DNA of 64,000 nt from Saccharina japonica (GCA_008828725.1 MEHQ01003804.1:653555-717554); one strand, 5' to 3'. Shown: positions 11,133 to 24,129, counted from the stretch's first letter. The notes: generated by a model from the letters alone, not told the origin. A program made the numbers and translations.

Positions 11133-12840
11133 AACAAAAGGTGCTGCAGCAGCGCAGTACCAGGCACAAGCAAGTTCAACTGCATTCAACTATATTTTTA
11201 AATATCGGCGACACGATTGCACCCCAGAGAGGGTACGAAAACCGCTGCCGCTTTGCCACACAATCACGAGTGCAACAGATACTATTTGGCACCTACTACG
11301 GAGGGTGGTTGTTGGTAAGAAGTAGTTTACAGGAAGGGATACCGTAGGGTGGAAACAGCTAGCTGGGATTGTGGCAGAATTCCGGAGTACAGGACTAATC
11401 GTTTTGGGGAAAACAATAGCGGTACAGCAGTAGAGGTGAGTCAATATGTCCTTTCGATCGCAGATTCGGTAAAAACAATACCTGGTACAATGTGCTGTTG
11501 TGGGCAATGCAACATAGGTAACAGGAGTACGAGGGGGGCAAAGCGTACGGCAGAGTGCACAACGCTGGCGGGTCGCCGACTGGCGAACGCTACTGCTGCT
11601 GCTGCTGTGACGGGTGTTCAGAGTGCTAACGTACTTGGTGTAGGGATATTTATGTGGCTGGAGGGTAAAAACACTTACCGACAGCTACGAACACAATCAT
11701 TGCAAGAGTTACGAGTATCACAGCAAGCAGTGTGGTGTTGAGATTGACAAGGGGGGTCACGTTACTTTGAAGGCTGCCCAACGCACCATCCATGAACGCA
11801 CCTACGGTGGTCCACATGCCGAGAAGTGTCGCCAATAGTGCAGGTTAGACAAAAGGCCCTCTTGATGTACGGGCTTTACCGAATAGTCCTAATTGTCCAC
11901 TCTAGTCCTGTGTGGCCTCCCGGGTTTTTGGAACTCCTTCAAACTATTTGTGGTGGGTTCGACCACTTGGACCAATCGCACTATCTACACCCGCAGCTGA
12001 GGGCCGTGTGTGTGACGCTTACCATCGGTGGTCCTTCTCGGCTTGTGGGCTGCCGTAGGTGCGTTCACGGATGGTGCGTTGGCCAGCGTTCGAATAATGT
12101 CACCATAATTGTCAATCTCAGTCAACACCACCGATTGCTGTGACGAACGTTGTGAGCTTCTGTTCGTAAATATCCGTATATGTTCTTTGGAACCGGCAAG
12201 CTTCAATCCTCACAGCAGCAGTCGTAATTAGCAGTCGGCTTCCAGCCAGCGTTGTGTGCTCTGCCGTATGGCCCACTCCTTCTTGTACTGGTCGTGTCCT
12301 TGCTCCTCGCCCAAATGCGCGTTTGATGCATTGCCTAGAAATGTCGCATTTTCTTGCTGAATTGGGGATCACATCGACCCTGCAAGCAACTACTTGTACC
12401 TCTCTGTGTTCTGTCCTCTTTCCTACCTAGTACCTGGTATTCCGTAATTCTGGCAGCACTGCAGCTGATGTGCCGACCCCTAGGCCGCTCGTCCTCAAAC
12501 CGACTCTGTCGTGCACTGGCCGCAGTGTGGTAAAGAGGCAGGAGCTTTCGCTCCCTCTCGGGGTTGTGACCGTGTCGCCTAAGTTTTCAACTCTGATCCC
12601 ACGCAATTGAATAAGTATTTAGTTTCCTGGTACTTAATAAAGTGCTTCGATACGATACGGCATAACATATTTGCAACTGGTGGTACGGCCACGGCTCTGC
12701 TCGTCGCGCTAGCTCTGCGTTACCCACAGTAGTATGACATCACCAAGCAAATAATATGGTAGTATTCGTAGCACGCTATGGTGTACCACTCTGAACGGGA
12801 GTTTAAAGGGACACCGTACGAGGCAGTATTGACACGGAGG
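11133..12840. other. Non-coding interval, no gene recognised
   Basis: Short open frames only. Trinucleotide-rich GCT/GCA patches occur at about 11110-11160 and 11588-11610. Two copies of TACCTGGTA lie at 11479 and 12431. Confidence 0.45.
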
Positions 12841-12842
12841 AT

Positions 12843-13925
12843 GTCACTGGTTGGTCCCGGTTTTTTGGTGTTGTACATCTATGGAAGGATTTACGATCCG
12901 GAGATTGGGCCTTATCATCCTCGGTGGCAACGGGACATCAATCATGAGGCCCAGCGAACCTTTACCCAACCAATGGAGTTGGAGTTCGCACACCTTGCAC
13001 GGCTACGCGCGGGATATCTATATTAACCCTGCGCGTTTGCTCTTCGAGGCCCAGCCAACCGTAGATCAGCAGATGGGGTAGGGGTTTTCACACCTTGCCG
13101 AGCGATATCGATCCAGGGTCTGTCGGTGTCCGTCTCCGGGTTGTTGGAGTTGTACATATACGCGAGCATTAATGATCCGGATATGGGGCTATATCATCCC
13201 CGGGGACGGCGGCACGTCGATCATGAGCCCCAGCCGACCTGTATTAGCCAGTAAGGTTGGGCTTTCCACACCTTGCAGGGCGATCCGGCATATGTCTGTT
13301 TTCACTCGGCGGGTTGGCTACATGAGCCCTAGCCAACCGTAGATTAGCGGGAGGGGTTGGGGTTCCCGAACCATAACGATTGGTATCGATCCGGCGTCTG
13401 TCCGCTTTCGTCCCCGGGTTGTTGGAGGTGTACATATACGGAAGGATTTATGGTCCGGAGATGATACTTTATCGTCCCCGGGTGCGTAGGTGACCCCGCG
13501 TTGCAAGCAGGGGCAATTCGCCCGCCCGCTGGCTTCATGATCCCTGCCAGCGACAAGTCAGCCCTTTGGGTTTGAGTTTCCACACTATACGGGGCGTTGT
13601 ATACCCGGGGGGTGCTTGTTTTGGTCCCCGGGGGTTTTGATTGTTAATGTACGATCTTATCTGGGGATTGGAACATATCGCCCCCGGATACGACGGGACC
13701 TCAACGTTGTCTCGGAGGGCGACGATTGCCCTGTGTTGGCTCTATGAGCCCCATCCAAACAGATACTACCCGGTGGGGTTCAGGTTTTCATACCTTGCGG
13801 GGCGGTATCGACCTCGGGGATGTCCTTTGCTGTCCCCAAGTTGTTGGAGTTATATATTCATGGGGAACATTATGATCCGGGGATGGGACGCTATCCTCGC
13901 CGGATGTTGCGGAACCTTGATTACT
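12843..13925 (+). repeat. Degenerate ~280-bp tandem repeat array
   Basis: Recurring landmarks are TTGTTGGAGTTGTACATATA (about 12865, 13140, 13420 and 13840), a GATCCGGAGATGGG-like phrase followed by TATCATCCCCGG, GAGCCCCAGCCAACC, and GGGTTTTCACACCTTGC. They appear in the same order about four times with spacing near 275-420 bp. Copies are well diverged and internally deleted. No frame is conserved, so this is not coding. Confidence 0.75.
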
Positions 13926-14271
13926 CTATTCAGTACCTGGTACTGAGTTTCTACAAAGATCCAGCTGACGCTGGCATGAGTTAGGCCAACTGACAAGTTG
14001 CGGGAATTGTGATTAAACTTTGTAGGTCAGCAGCTAGACTGGCTTGATGGCTGTCGGAATTGCCTCGGGATTGTACCACGACGACGACACCGGCCGTCAT
14101 GAGACCCCTTGTCTTGCGGGTTGTTGCACCCAGCCTTGCTACGCATGGGGCAAGGCGAGGCTGAACCGCTCTGGGTAGCGCCACCCAATTACAGACCGAG
14201 AGACAGACAGGCATACTATGAACTTTAAATATATTAGATGGGCTCGTGAGATGAGTATAAAGCTACAGGCT

Positions 14272-14318
14272 ACAGCAACACAGAGTAGAATGCCCTTCGT
14301 CGCTCCCCCGCTGCTGTC
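14272..14318 (-). repeat. Repeat B, inverted copy
   Basis: On the minus strand it reads AGCGACGAAGGGCATTCTAC and continues CTGTGTTGCTGTAGCCTGT. This is about 80% like the copy at 11.1 kb. The pair could be diverged terminal repeats of an element or two independent insertions. Confidence 0.5.
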
Positions 14319-14387
14319 CCTACAAGACAACATAGGCGCAAACAAAGCCACACGAAAACCCCCTGCGTCGCGTTAAGAGCGACGAGG

Positions 14388-15220
14388 ATGCAGCGGGGTT
14401 CTGCTGTGAGGTTGGACAGTCGGGGGAAGGCGAGGGCAAGAGAGGGTGTATTAAGATCAATATTGCTTGCGTTTTTAAGGCACCCTCCTGGGGTGGATTA
14501 CGGCGCCTGTGACACCGATCCGGAAGTATCAGTAAGGGCAGTAATAATGGAAGCTTTATCACGCCAAATATATAAACGGTTTCAACGACACCCACAGAAA
14601 TACTTATGTACATTGTCTTTGTGTTTTGAAGGTACACGATTTGGCAATTCCTGCATAGAGTGTATATTTGGAAGATGCGAGGCGTTCCTATTCCTGGCGG
14701 CTGGTCACGGCTTGCCCCGCCCAGTGCATGCCCTTAGGGATCGTTGCTATTCAAGTGCAAATTATGAACCTCTGGCTGCACTGCGTGATAGGTGGACTCT
14801 GTTTGTTTTTCGACGCCAAAGTATGACACATGGTAGCTTCATTTAGGCTATTCGGTTTTTACTTTTTATCGGGTGGATCGTGGCACCTGCACTGCATTTT
14901 GAAAACAACGTTGTATGTAGGGCGGACCTGTGGCTTATGTGCCTAAACTGTGCTGTTGCCGGAATACCAAGCCGGTTTGTGCAGATGATGGGGCGAAGCG
15001 ATACAGTCAGCCCCGCCTCCTTTGTATGCAGTTTGTAGCTTTAGCACTACGTAGTTTATATCAGATGTCGGGTAGCCGCAAAACACCGATATTTATATTT
15101 TGGCCACCAACGCGACCACGCCAGGCTGGTGTATGAGTCTCCCTCTTTTCTGCTACGCATCTTCGCCGCCAGTACACTCTGAAGTATTCAGTCACATAGG
15201 AAACCCAAACAGACGCCAAT
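14388..15220. other. Interval with an unrecognised 152-codon open frame
   Basis: The + strand is open from 14388 to 14846 and carries an Arg- and Cys-containing peptide with no domain I recognise and no splice support. I treat it as non-coding by default. Confidence 0.35.
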
Positions 15221-15221
15221 C

Positions 15222-15332
15222 TTATAACCCCCCCATGAAAACCCAACGTGCTCCGTCCCGGCATTGTAGGAGTGCGAGGGCCTATGGTCATACGACTACG
15301 GCCATGCACGATATGAGCACACACCCCCCCCC
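15222..15332 (+). repeat. Dispersed repeat family C, partial copy ending in a C-tract
   Basis: It shares with 15765-15855 the phrases CCCAACGTGCTCCGTCCCGG and CATTGTAGGA, then CTATGGTCATA and GACTACGGCC, and both copies are followed by a run of C (13 here). Confidence 0.8.
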
Positions 15333-15654
15333 CCCGCTTATATGATATATTTATAGGTTGGGTTGGCGTCGGTTGTCAACGACGCTGTAAAACACGCCAC
15401 TCGCTGCGTGAGCTGGACAACCAGGGTGCTGTTTTTTTTTTTATTTTTTTTGGCGGTCACCAAAGCTGGCGGTCGAGTAGATCATTTGTGCGGGGTGGAT
15501 AACCTTTGCTCCGCACAAGGGGAATGGTCGTATCACGTAGTGTTAATATGGTGAGGCATCCGCGAGGCAGTTAAATAGTAAAACCCATTGCTGTCTCCGG
15601 AAGTGGCCACACCAGAAATGAAATTAACTCATTGAAGCTGTCGTCCATATGCAA

Positions 15655-15856
15655 GTCCGCCTTAGATGCGGTTATTAGCAGGATGCAGCTCACCCTCCAT
15701 GCGACTCGCCCAATACCTCACGGCGCTTCGCGCTTGGTGCAAGCAATGTCTGCCTGGTTAGTTAAAACCCAACGTGCTCCGTCCCGGCATTGTAGGAATG
15801 CTCGGGTCTATGGTCATATGACTACGGCCGTGCACGACGTGAGTGCACCCCCCCCC
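15655..15856 (+). repeat. Dispersed repeat family C, longer copy
   Basis: The right half duplicates 15222-15332. The left half (CATGCGACTCGCC, then CACGGCG, CTTGGTGCAAG and AATGTCTGCCTGGT) matches a minus-strand copy at about 46085-46225. The common frame reads HATR..., LVQ.MSAW.VKT and R.YGH.TTA in both copies, which may reflect a shared nucleotide ancestor rather than a living gene. Confidence 0.75.
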
Positions 15857-16961
15857 GCGCGCGCGTCAGATCGACTTGATAGCGGTGCAGAAACAACGTT
15901 TAGGCTGGTTATCTCGGGCCAGACAATATGCACCAGTAACGCCTATGCCCCTCGTATAGACCCCGTGCCCAATGTAATCTGGAATGTATACGTTGTAGCG
16001 CGACCTCCCGTCGCGACCTCCGTACGTTCTTCGCCTTTGCTAGTAACTAGTCTGTTTTTATTGACCGGGTCATACTACACGGTCATCAGCAGCCTATGGG
16101 CATCAGCGCTTTTGTTTCCTTTTCTCCTTCTCGTCTTCCGGGACTAGTCCGATACTCGAAACAACTGGACCTATCGCCAGCTATTAAACCTATACTGCAC
16201 GAATCGATCACTTTGGTTCCGATTTATGCCCCCTCCGCCAATAGGGCCGAGGGCCCCGCTATGATCCCCTCATGCCTTGTTGTTACATGCATGTGGGATG
16301 CTATAGACCCCTTGAAAACCGCACACCCGCTTTGAGGATAAGATACGCAACCTAATATAGAGTCGGAAAACTTGTGCAGTAGTGTGAGTGTTCAAAGAGT
16401 CTACTGCCCCCCCCATCCTCCCATACTTGGTAGAAAGACGTGTAGCGTTCCATGTCAATAACCTTAAGTACGTTGTCTAATTGCAGACGAAACTCTAATG
16501 ACGCTACGTCTGGGGCTTCTTACCGAAACTGACGTTGGATTGAACGCATCGCATTTGCGACATCACCGCTGCATCATTTACTGCATTGCCCCCCACACTG
16601 ACTCGTGACTCTCTCGCTGTCGTGCTTCCGTGCACCCCTGGACCGTCGTGTCGATCCCGCGCTTGTCCTATATTCAAACTAACTACGAGGTAGTCCCCAC
16701 GTGACTTGAGATTAATTAAACGGCTACATCTGGTGTGTCTTCGGCAATATCCAACAGCTACGTTTCTTGCGACTTCGGAACTATTCATCTGATACTTACT
16801 GTGCAATGTGGCGGGGGGCCATATTTTGTACCATCGCGGTCTTCTTTCCTGTGTTCGACACCTAATTCACAAATACAACTACTGCCCCTCGTGCTTCGGC
16901 GTCTACTGTATTGCGAAGCCGTCATTCTAGGCGTGACAAACAGAAAGCCTGCGCAGAGACC
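15857..16961. other. Non-coding interval, no gene recognised
   Basis: Open frames up to about 100 codons run through here on both strands, without domains or paired splice sites. Confidence 0.4.
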
Positions 16962-17017
16962 ATGACTAGCCGGAAGGCCGAGACCGCTGCCAGCGAATCC
17001 TCTAATACACGTATCAG
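16962..17017 (+). CDS. Possible first coding exon, unknown gene
   Basis: An ATG opens 18 codons (MTSRKAETAASESSNTRI) that run directly into CAG-GTGAGT, a strong donor site. Composition is plausible for an N-terminus, but I found no matching downstream exon. It cannot be spliced into the ankyrin gene at 17786, because no acceptor lies between that gene's upstream in-frame stop and its ATG. Chance is a real alternative. Confidence 0.15.
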
Positions 17018-17250
17018 GTGAGTCCCCGGTCTGGTGTCGTCATCGTCGTGGTTGCCTACGATAAACATATATACAGCGATATCGCTAGACGGGTAGGTAA
17101 GAACCGTTGGGATATAGTCGCCTGTCACGATAGAGGTAGCACTATTTTGGCTGAAACTTTGTTTTAATGATCGGGCTTCGTAACCCAAAACCGTAGGACC
17201 TTTGTTGATTGTGCTGCACCCTTTATTAAATATACGTAAGATATCGGGGG

Positions 17251-17340
17251 CTGTTCATCGGGTAGCACTCTAACTTTCTTCCAAAAATGATTTTTTGGGT
17301 GACGTGCTGATAGTATGAAGATCCGTTTATGAGGAGCTCG
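17251..17340 (+). repeat. Dispersed repeat family A, copy
   Basis: CATCGGGTAGCACTCTAAC is followed by TTCTTCCAAAAATGA, TTTTTTGGGTGACG and, at the end, GAGGAGCTCG. It aligns with the copy at 27281-27350, including the shared TTCATCGGGTAGC/CTCATCGGGTAGC opening. Confidence 0.6.
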
Positions 17341-17785
17341 GAAACAAACAGACGAGGTGCACCTCTACCGTTGAGCTAGTATGTTTTTATATGCATCAAG
17401 TCTAACAGTCCTTATAGCTCAGCCCAGAGTGGTGGGTGGTATATAGGGCTTGCTGTCTTTTGTTTGTTAAGAGCTAGCATCTTTTTGGAAATACAAGCCG
17501 CTTCCTTGGGTCCGCATTCAGACTCTCAGAGAAAGGATATAAATATCCAACAGTGCAACCTTTGGGCCTCGTTCCGCGTGGCTGCGTGGCCTTGGCTCGG
17601 TTTTGTAAATTTCAACGAGACCCTCTATGTTGAATATCAATTCAAAAACAGAAACGAAAAACAAATAGAACACGCTGCAGGAAGAGCATCATGCGTTGCT
17701 TCTATATGTATATTGTTCGCGTCACTGTTTTGGGAGTGGCAGTAAAGCCGTATAAGTGACTGGTGCTCCTGTTTTGTATCTGGTT

Positions 17786-19042
17786 ATGCACGCCTCTGAA
17801 CATACCATTAAACGTTTGTTTCCGAATGACCCCGCTCTCAGACACACGAACGCAGCTACGCCCGACACCCAAGCTACCGCGAGAGAACATGCCGCAGAGG
17901 GGTTTCCGCTTGACGCCAACCGTGACGTCATGGCCTTGCTGGCACAACTGCTGTCGGACCAGCACGCGTTTTTCGCAGCTGTGTCGAAGGACTGGAAACA
18001 CGCTTGGGGAGACCTCCCGAAAACCACTCAAGCCATAACGGCCGACACCACTGTGTCTCAGCTGCAGTGGAGCTTCGACAGCGGCCTTCGAAACGGACCG
18101 GTAGTAAGCGAACGTATCGCTGAACTGTGCGGTGTTGAGGTGCTGCGTTGCGCCTACTCGAACGGCTGCGGGTTGCCCGACACCGCTTGCTTCAAGGCCG
18201 TCGCCCGGGGGAAGCTTGCCATGGTCCAGTGGGGACTCGACCTGAACCGTTCCTATTGGCGCGAAGTGCTATGCCGAGCGGCCGCGACGGAGGGCAAGCT
18301 GTTCGTTTTGATGTGGGCACGCGGTAAGCGATGCCCCTGGGATGGCACAACGTGCAGTGCGGCGGCCTTGACAGGGCGCCTCGATATCCTGCAGTGGGCA
18401 CGGTCCGAACAATGTCCTTGGGATGGCGAGACGTGCTCCAACGCCGCTGCTGGCGGACACCTCGGCGTCCTGAAGTGGGCTCGAGACAACGGATGCCCCT
18501 GGGATAGTACGACGTGCTCGGCGGCAGCCGGAGGGGGCCATCTGGAGGTGCTGCAGTGGGCACATTCCGAAAGCTGCCCAATGTGTGTCGACACCTGCTC
18601 GAAGGCCGCCGAGGGGGGGCATCTTGCCATTCTTCAGTGGGCACGAGCTCAGGGCTGCCTATGGGACTATAGAACATGCTCGGGTGCAGCCGCTGGCGGG
18701 CACCTAGCGGTCCTTCAGTGGGCGAGGGCGAACGGTGCCGTGTGGAGACCGGATACGACGTACCGGGCCGCTGCGGGCGGGCACCTGGAGTTACTGAAGT
18801 GGGCGAGGGCCGAAGGGTGTCTTTGGCACGGTTCGGCCATGCTGGCCGCTGTCGGACACGGTCACCTGGCGACACTGGAATGGATGGTGTCCAATGGTTG
18901 CGGCTGCCATCGAGGTGCGGAAGCGATGGCAGCTCGAATGGAACACGTTCACATCGTGGAATGGATGCGGACCAGCGAGGACTGGCAAGCTGAAATGCGC
19001 AGGCTTGCTGAAACTAGAGAGTGGTTTTCGGACGGGCGTTGA
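17786..19042 (+). CDS. Ankyrin-like repeat protein with F-box-like N-terminus
   Basis: A complete intronless frame of 418 residues. I start it at the first ATG after the in-frame TAA at 17753; an upstream GTG would only add ten residues. Residues ~47-74 (DVMALLAQLLSDQHAFFAAV, then SKDWKHAW) resemble the F-box-like motif often found ahead of such arrays. From ~100 to ~405 there are about eleven repeats of roughly 27 residues with the signatures CPWD..TCS.AA..GHL..LQWAR, shorter than the 33-residue canonical ankyrin unit. The last repeats lose CPWD but keep GHL..LEWM. This architecture is common in brown algae and other stramenopiles and in giant viruses, where it suggests protein-protein binding, perhaps as a ubiquitin-ligase adaptor (inference). 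GC content is clearly higher than in the flanks, and the intact frame suggests a functional or recently functional gene. Confidence 0.88.
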   Translation: MHASEHTIKRLFPNDPALRHTNAATPDTQATAREHAAEGFPLDANRDVMALLAQLLSDQHAFFAAVSKDWKHAWGDLPKTTQAITADTTVSQLQWSFDSGLRNGPVVSERIAELCGVEVLRCAYSNGCGLPDTACFKAVARGKLAMVQWGLDLNRSYWREVLCRAAATEGKLFVLMWARGKRCPWDGTTCSAAALTGRLDILQWARSEQCPWDGETCSNAAAGGHLGVLKWARDNGCPWDSTTCSAAAGGGHLEVLQWAHSESCPMCVDTCSKAAEGGHLAILQWARAQGCLWDYRTCSGAAAGGHLAVLQWARANGAVWRPDTTYRAAAGGHLELLKWARAEGCLWHGSAMLAAVGHGHLATLEWMVSNGCGCHRGAEAMAARMEHVHIVEWMRTSEDWQAEMRRLAETREWFSDGR

Positions 19043-20927
19043 CAGCGACAACCCGACGGTTTCAAAGTGAGATATCTATGAACTGGGAGCATGAAACTGA
19101 CAAATCGAAGAGGCTATAGTGACATGTACTAGCGGTAGCGGGGCCGATAGCGGGTTATCGAGAGAGCGACCCTATCCACATCTTACATTCCGTTAGAGGG
19201 CCTAGACCGAAAGAGGAATCTAGTTATACCAATATTCAAGAAGTACGTGAGTCGAATCTCGCTGAAGCTTGAGACCTACGACGTTTAACCCTCAAGCTAT
19301 CTCCGACGAAGTTTCGCTATCTTCTGTGACGAAGATCGGAAGTCGACACCATTCCCAAAAGAAATAAGGTAGTTGTCAAGGGGAGAGTAGCAGCAAGCTA
19401 TGTGGAAACAACAGCAGGTTCCATGCAAATAGCGATAGCTTCGATTGAGGTATCTGCGACTTGCATGTGAGGTAAACGTGGCTTTCATAGGACGTAGCAG
19501 CGACGATCGTGCAAGTGATGCGCAAGCATGATCTTTCGTGCCTGCGCAGCAGTCAAGTGCAAAATACGATCACGACGCAGCACATCGAGTGTCGTCAAAC
19601 ACCCCCTGATCATCCTGTGCGCGAGATGTTGACACATACGCCCAGCCTGTGCGTGTACGTACACTGTTTCCACTGTTCCTAATTCCCTCGCAAAGGTGAC
19701 GTTAACTCAGGAGAGTTGACATTGCTTCAAACGTGCGACAGTCTCTTTTAACTCAGGGTATACCAATATGTTTTGTCGCGGTCAAGCGATTCATATTAGT
19801 GGTGGGCTGTTAGTTCGGACCAGGCCAGTAAGGTTGGGGAAGGCTGTTGACCACAGGCAGAACCACGTTCAAACAACGTGTACCGAAGGGACCGGTAACG
19901 TGGAGTGTGGCCCTGCCGATACAGGCCGTTCTTGCGATATATTGCACATCCCGCAAGAGGCCTGCGCGACCGAACTCTCACAGCAACGGTAGGACACAAT
20001 AGCATTACCCGGTCACCATATTGGCGCCGTACTAAATGTAAGCCACACCGCACAAACGGGTTTGTGCGGGTGCAAGGTCGTAGACATAGTTATAATTCTA
20101 AAACTTATTTCAGCTCATTATTGTTGTGTGTTTTACTGTTTGGACGCCGGTTCTGTAGACCTGACGGTTCATTGTTTTAAAGGTGATAACTGGTGACTGC
20201 ACCAGTTCAACCCCCAGAAGCGTTTGCACCTCTATTACTGTACGTTGATTGTGATTATGTGGGCTTGGACGACTACCAGATAGTTCACAGCAAATATGAG
20301 ATGCACCCTCGAGGTTGCCGCCGTGGAATTACTTTTGTGCACGATATGATGTTTAACAACGCACTGATCAACGATGTTAAACTCGTTAGTGCGTGGGAGC
20401 CTCTGTCGGTTGTATTCGTAAATACACGAGACTCGGGCATCGCGTGTTTAAAGTCTGTATTTGGTTGGTTTGCCTTGTTTTCCGTATGTGGAAAAACATA
20501 CGAAGTATGTAATTTTCGGTTAGGAGGCGGTGATCAAATATGTGTGGTACGTTGTATTTATCGGTGAGAGCATCCCTGGTAACAGCATGACACGGAGAAT
20601 GCATGCCAGATCCCGACGTCATACGTGTGGAAACCGTTGGCGTTAACCCAGGGTCGACGTTTCAGCCCAGATAAAATGTCCATCTTCAAATAAAATAAGT
20701 ATCATTCCTGCGGCTCGCATGACATTCATGGCATCGTCACATGAGTCGGGGGAAGTCAAACGTACACACCGAGAGTCGCGGAAGGAACGGCACGAAACAC
20801 TGTGGAGCCAGTTCCCTATAAACGTTGTTCATCGTAGTACGCCTTCCCGGGCCCGCGTGATAGTTGCAACAGTGCACACAGCAGTATTACATGTTCTTCA
20901 CACAGACCACGAGGTAGGCAGAGAGCT
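19043..20927. other. Non-coding interval, no gene recognised
   Basis: A 124-codon GTG-started frame at 20193-20567 and a 62-codon minus frame at 19485-19673 are open, but neither shows a domain or splice support. Confidence 0.4.
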
Positions 20928-22020
20928 TTGGCGGCCCTGTCCTTAACGAATGTTGTTGCCCTTACCCTTCCGGCCGCCGACTTGCAGGCTGGCACCTTGA
21001 AAAGCGTCTTGTGTCTGTCTCACGAGTTCAGGTGCCTGGTGGTTCGCAAAATCCCAATCAAAACGGCGGCGCCCAGCACTCTCTGGTGCCGTCCTGAAGA
21101 CACTAGGCACAGGCGAGGACCGGAGTACAGGGGGCGAGGACTGGAGGGGAAGCGCAAGCTGCAGGGGTGACTAAGGGGGCTGTGCCGGTGGCAGTTCCTT
21201 TGACATATACATCGTGTTCAGGCAAAGAACGGGTGTTGTCACCGGACGCAATAAGACGGAGTCCGTGGACCCAACGGTCGCTTTCCCGAACGGAGAGACG
21301 GTCTCGCCTCCGGTGGCATATTCGTTTTCACCAAACGGCTCGCTGAGTGCGTGAGGCTCAAGGTTCACTGGCTTTGTGCAGCTTTGCCGCTTGATGGTTC
21401 ACGTATCCGTTGGTCCTGCGCTTGGGCTGAACATATTAGTTGTGCAATAGTGATGCCATGAATTTCGACGTGTCGTTTGTCTTCGGGAAGAAATGACGTT
21501 AGCCCCTACCATTCGCATCGGACGCAGACGGGAGAAACAGAGAGTAGAAGACGATGACCAGGTTCGGTGTCAAGAGGCTGCACGCCAGACGACAACTTCA
21601 GGTGCGGCTTTCCGGTCCGCACAGCGCCATGGATGATGCAATCGGCTATGCTGCCGAGGGAAACGACGGGGCGAACCCGGTTTTGACATCGCCGACTTCA
21701 GTCCCAACAGCTACCACCCTAGCCCTCAGTTCTTCTCGTGTACCCCCTGCCAAAAGGGGGGCAATCCCCACATGGGTGTTATCATACCTGTCCGCGACGG
21801 GGCTGTCCACGCGGGGGTTTCCCTGGCCGGACAGCGTGGGAAACATTAATATTATGGATACGTCAAAATCATGTGGACAAACAAGTGCGGTCATGGTGGC
21901 AACGCAAGATCCGGCAGGAAGGGAGATATTTGTTTATTTCAGGTTTATGATCGGCCCAGGATACAACAGGGACACCTGTGTATAGACGCACACATATACT
22001 AGGTGCAGAATTGAAGTTAC
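20928..22020. other. GC-richer interval, possible decayed coding sequence
   Basis: This stretch is GC-richer than its surroundings and has open frames on both strands. Examples are 21554-21985 on + (143 codons) and 21171-21368 on minus, which ends LPPAQPP before a TAG. The minus frame has a balanced composition and could be a last exon. I recognise no family in any frame and cannot choose a strand. Confidence 0.2.
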
Positions 22021-24110
22021 ATGTGTGATTACGTTCCGTAGTCCGTCGTCTAGTTTCGTGGTCACGAGAGGCGGTGCACGCCGGATACATTGTGCGAAGG
22101 AGCCGGCGGCGGTGATAGATGCTTGTTTGCCGAGTGCTTGGACGACGGCCAGAGAAGGTTTGACCTACTGGGTATCGATGGGGGCTTGCACCGTGTATAA
22201 CCCACAGCACTCCAGCATGTTTGGCGTGGAACGAGAGGGAGGGGCATGGGCGGGGTTATAGGGGGCAGTGGCTCCCCTGGGGCTGGCTGGGGATGTATGT
22301 CGGCATTTGTAGCGCGGAACGAACACTTTTGTAAAATGGTGTATGGTGTGAGGACAGCGGTGTCGGTAACGTCCCAGACGTTACGGCGATCATGGCGCTC
22401 GCATGGTTTTGTAGATGATACCGGTACCCATGACTACGCGTATACTGTAGGGAAATACAGGTACGTAATACGGTACATGTTGGGTGTATTGCAGGAAAGC
22501 ATTGATACCATAGTCGGAAAATATATGCGTTGCATATCGCCAGGAAACATTGAGAATGTGGTGTGGTGGCAATATAGTGTATTCCACAGCAGTAGGTAGC
22601 TGCTATTTCCTGTGCGGCAAACCCCAAGCGTCAATGGGTGTCACGGGGGACAGAGACTCTAGCCGAGATCCCTCCGGTTGATCACGAAGTGACGCCCAGA
22701 CAGCAACGACCTACAGCAAAGCAGCAAAATGTTGCGCAGCGCAGCAGGCGTCCCTGCCTCCTACGGAACACTTGTGTCGCAACTACGAGATATTTGTTTT
22801 TATGATCGCGATGCCTCGGCTATGACCGGCGAGCTCAAGAGTGACGATGGCGCTGTGCACCAACGCGTGCCACGAGAGCGGTTGGTGCCGGTGACCCTAT
22901 CTTGACAAGACAAATGTCTGGCCTATCCAGCTTGTCAGCGGAGGGACTGCCTGCCCAATCGAGGGGACACGACGAAAAACAAACAATAGCCTACGAGGGA
23001 TCCACCAAAATGAAACGTTGCCGGCGCATCCCTACTCGTGTTTGAGATCAAGACGAGGGGTACACTAAAACCGAGTAAAATTGAAGTACGATTTTTAACA
23101 AAATCAAAAACTAGCCTTTCGCATTTTCGTCCACAAGCCATAGCACCCTTGCTTGTTTCCCATTTTGATGCTGGGAAGGACTATATGTATCGTTTATTTT
23201 TTGTCGAGCGCAGTTTGACATGCTAGCCCCCTTTTCTTGTTTGGGGTTCGAGGTACAGGCGGGGGGGGGGGGGGGCGTGTCCATACACTACCCTTCAGGA
23301 AAAGTAAAGAAAACAAACCTGGTTATTATCATGTCGTGAACAAAACCTCCCAATTATAACCCGCTGCAGTTTGTTTTAATTTCGCCTGTATGGTGCGGTT
23401 CCGCTCTTCTCTTTTTGTTTTTGTTCGTTTACCCCTGTGACCCAACACCATTTTGCTTTGACGAAACAAGTCCAGCAGAGGCAGAGGTGCATAGGCCATG
23501 ACAATCCTCGTCGAGTTGCTGTAAGCGGGTTCGTTTTGGGAAGACAGCATTTGTTTGGGTGGTGTAGAGAGCTTCTCGTATATTGTATTCAAGTGCAAAA
23601 CACAACCTCAGAAAGTTACAGGTGCACCTACAGTACCTCTATAGGGCAAATATTAGCATGCGCGTTCTCTCTCTGCCGGATATCGTGTGCGCGATTGGAG
23701 TGGGGCATGCATGGATGTACATATGTATGAATGCCGCCGTGTGCCGTGGGCCGTAGAGAGAAAGTTGAGTCCGTACGACGAGTGTGCGATCATTTTTCAG
23801 AGCTCGATTTCTCGTCAACACAACGGCATTATTGTGGGTGATCATGATGACGTCGAGCATTCCCCTTTTTCCGAAGGGGCTGTAAACAATATATTTCCTG
23901 GAAACGCCTTGTTCGGTGATGGAAACCTATATGTTCTGGAAAAATATACCTGGTAGCGCTTATAATACGATTGCACCCCTAATCGAACTAAACGCACGCT
24001 AATAAATACTAACGGTACTTTTCACCTGAGTCTGGTATTCATACCACACGAACGACGAATACGTGATTACCACTGCCTGCCTCCATGATTGTACATATTA
24101 GGGCGTAACA
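22021..24110. other. Non-coding interval, no gene recognised
   Basis: Short frames only. A run of 15-16 G lies at about 23260-23275. TACCTGGTA occurs at 23947. Confidence 0.45.
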
Positions 24111-24129
24111 TAGGCGTCCGGATCGTGGT

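Noticed and set aside
18192-18875. 227-codon and shorter minus-strand open frames
   Set aside because: They are antisense shadows of the GC-rich ankyrin-repeat gene.
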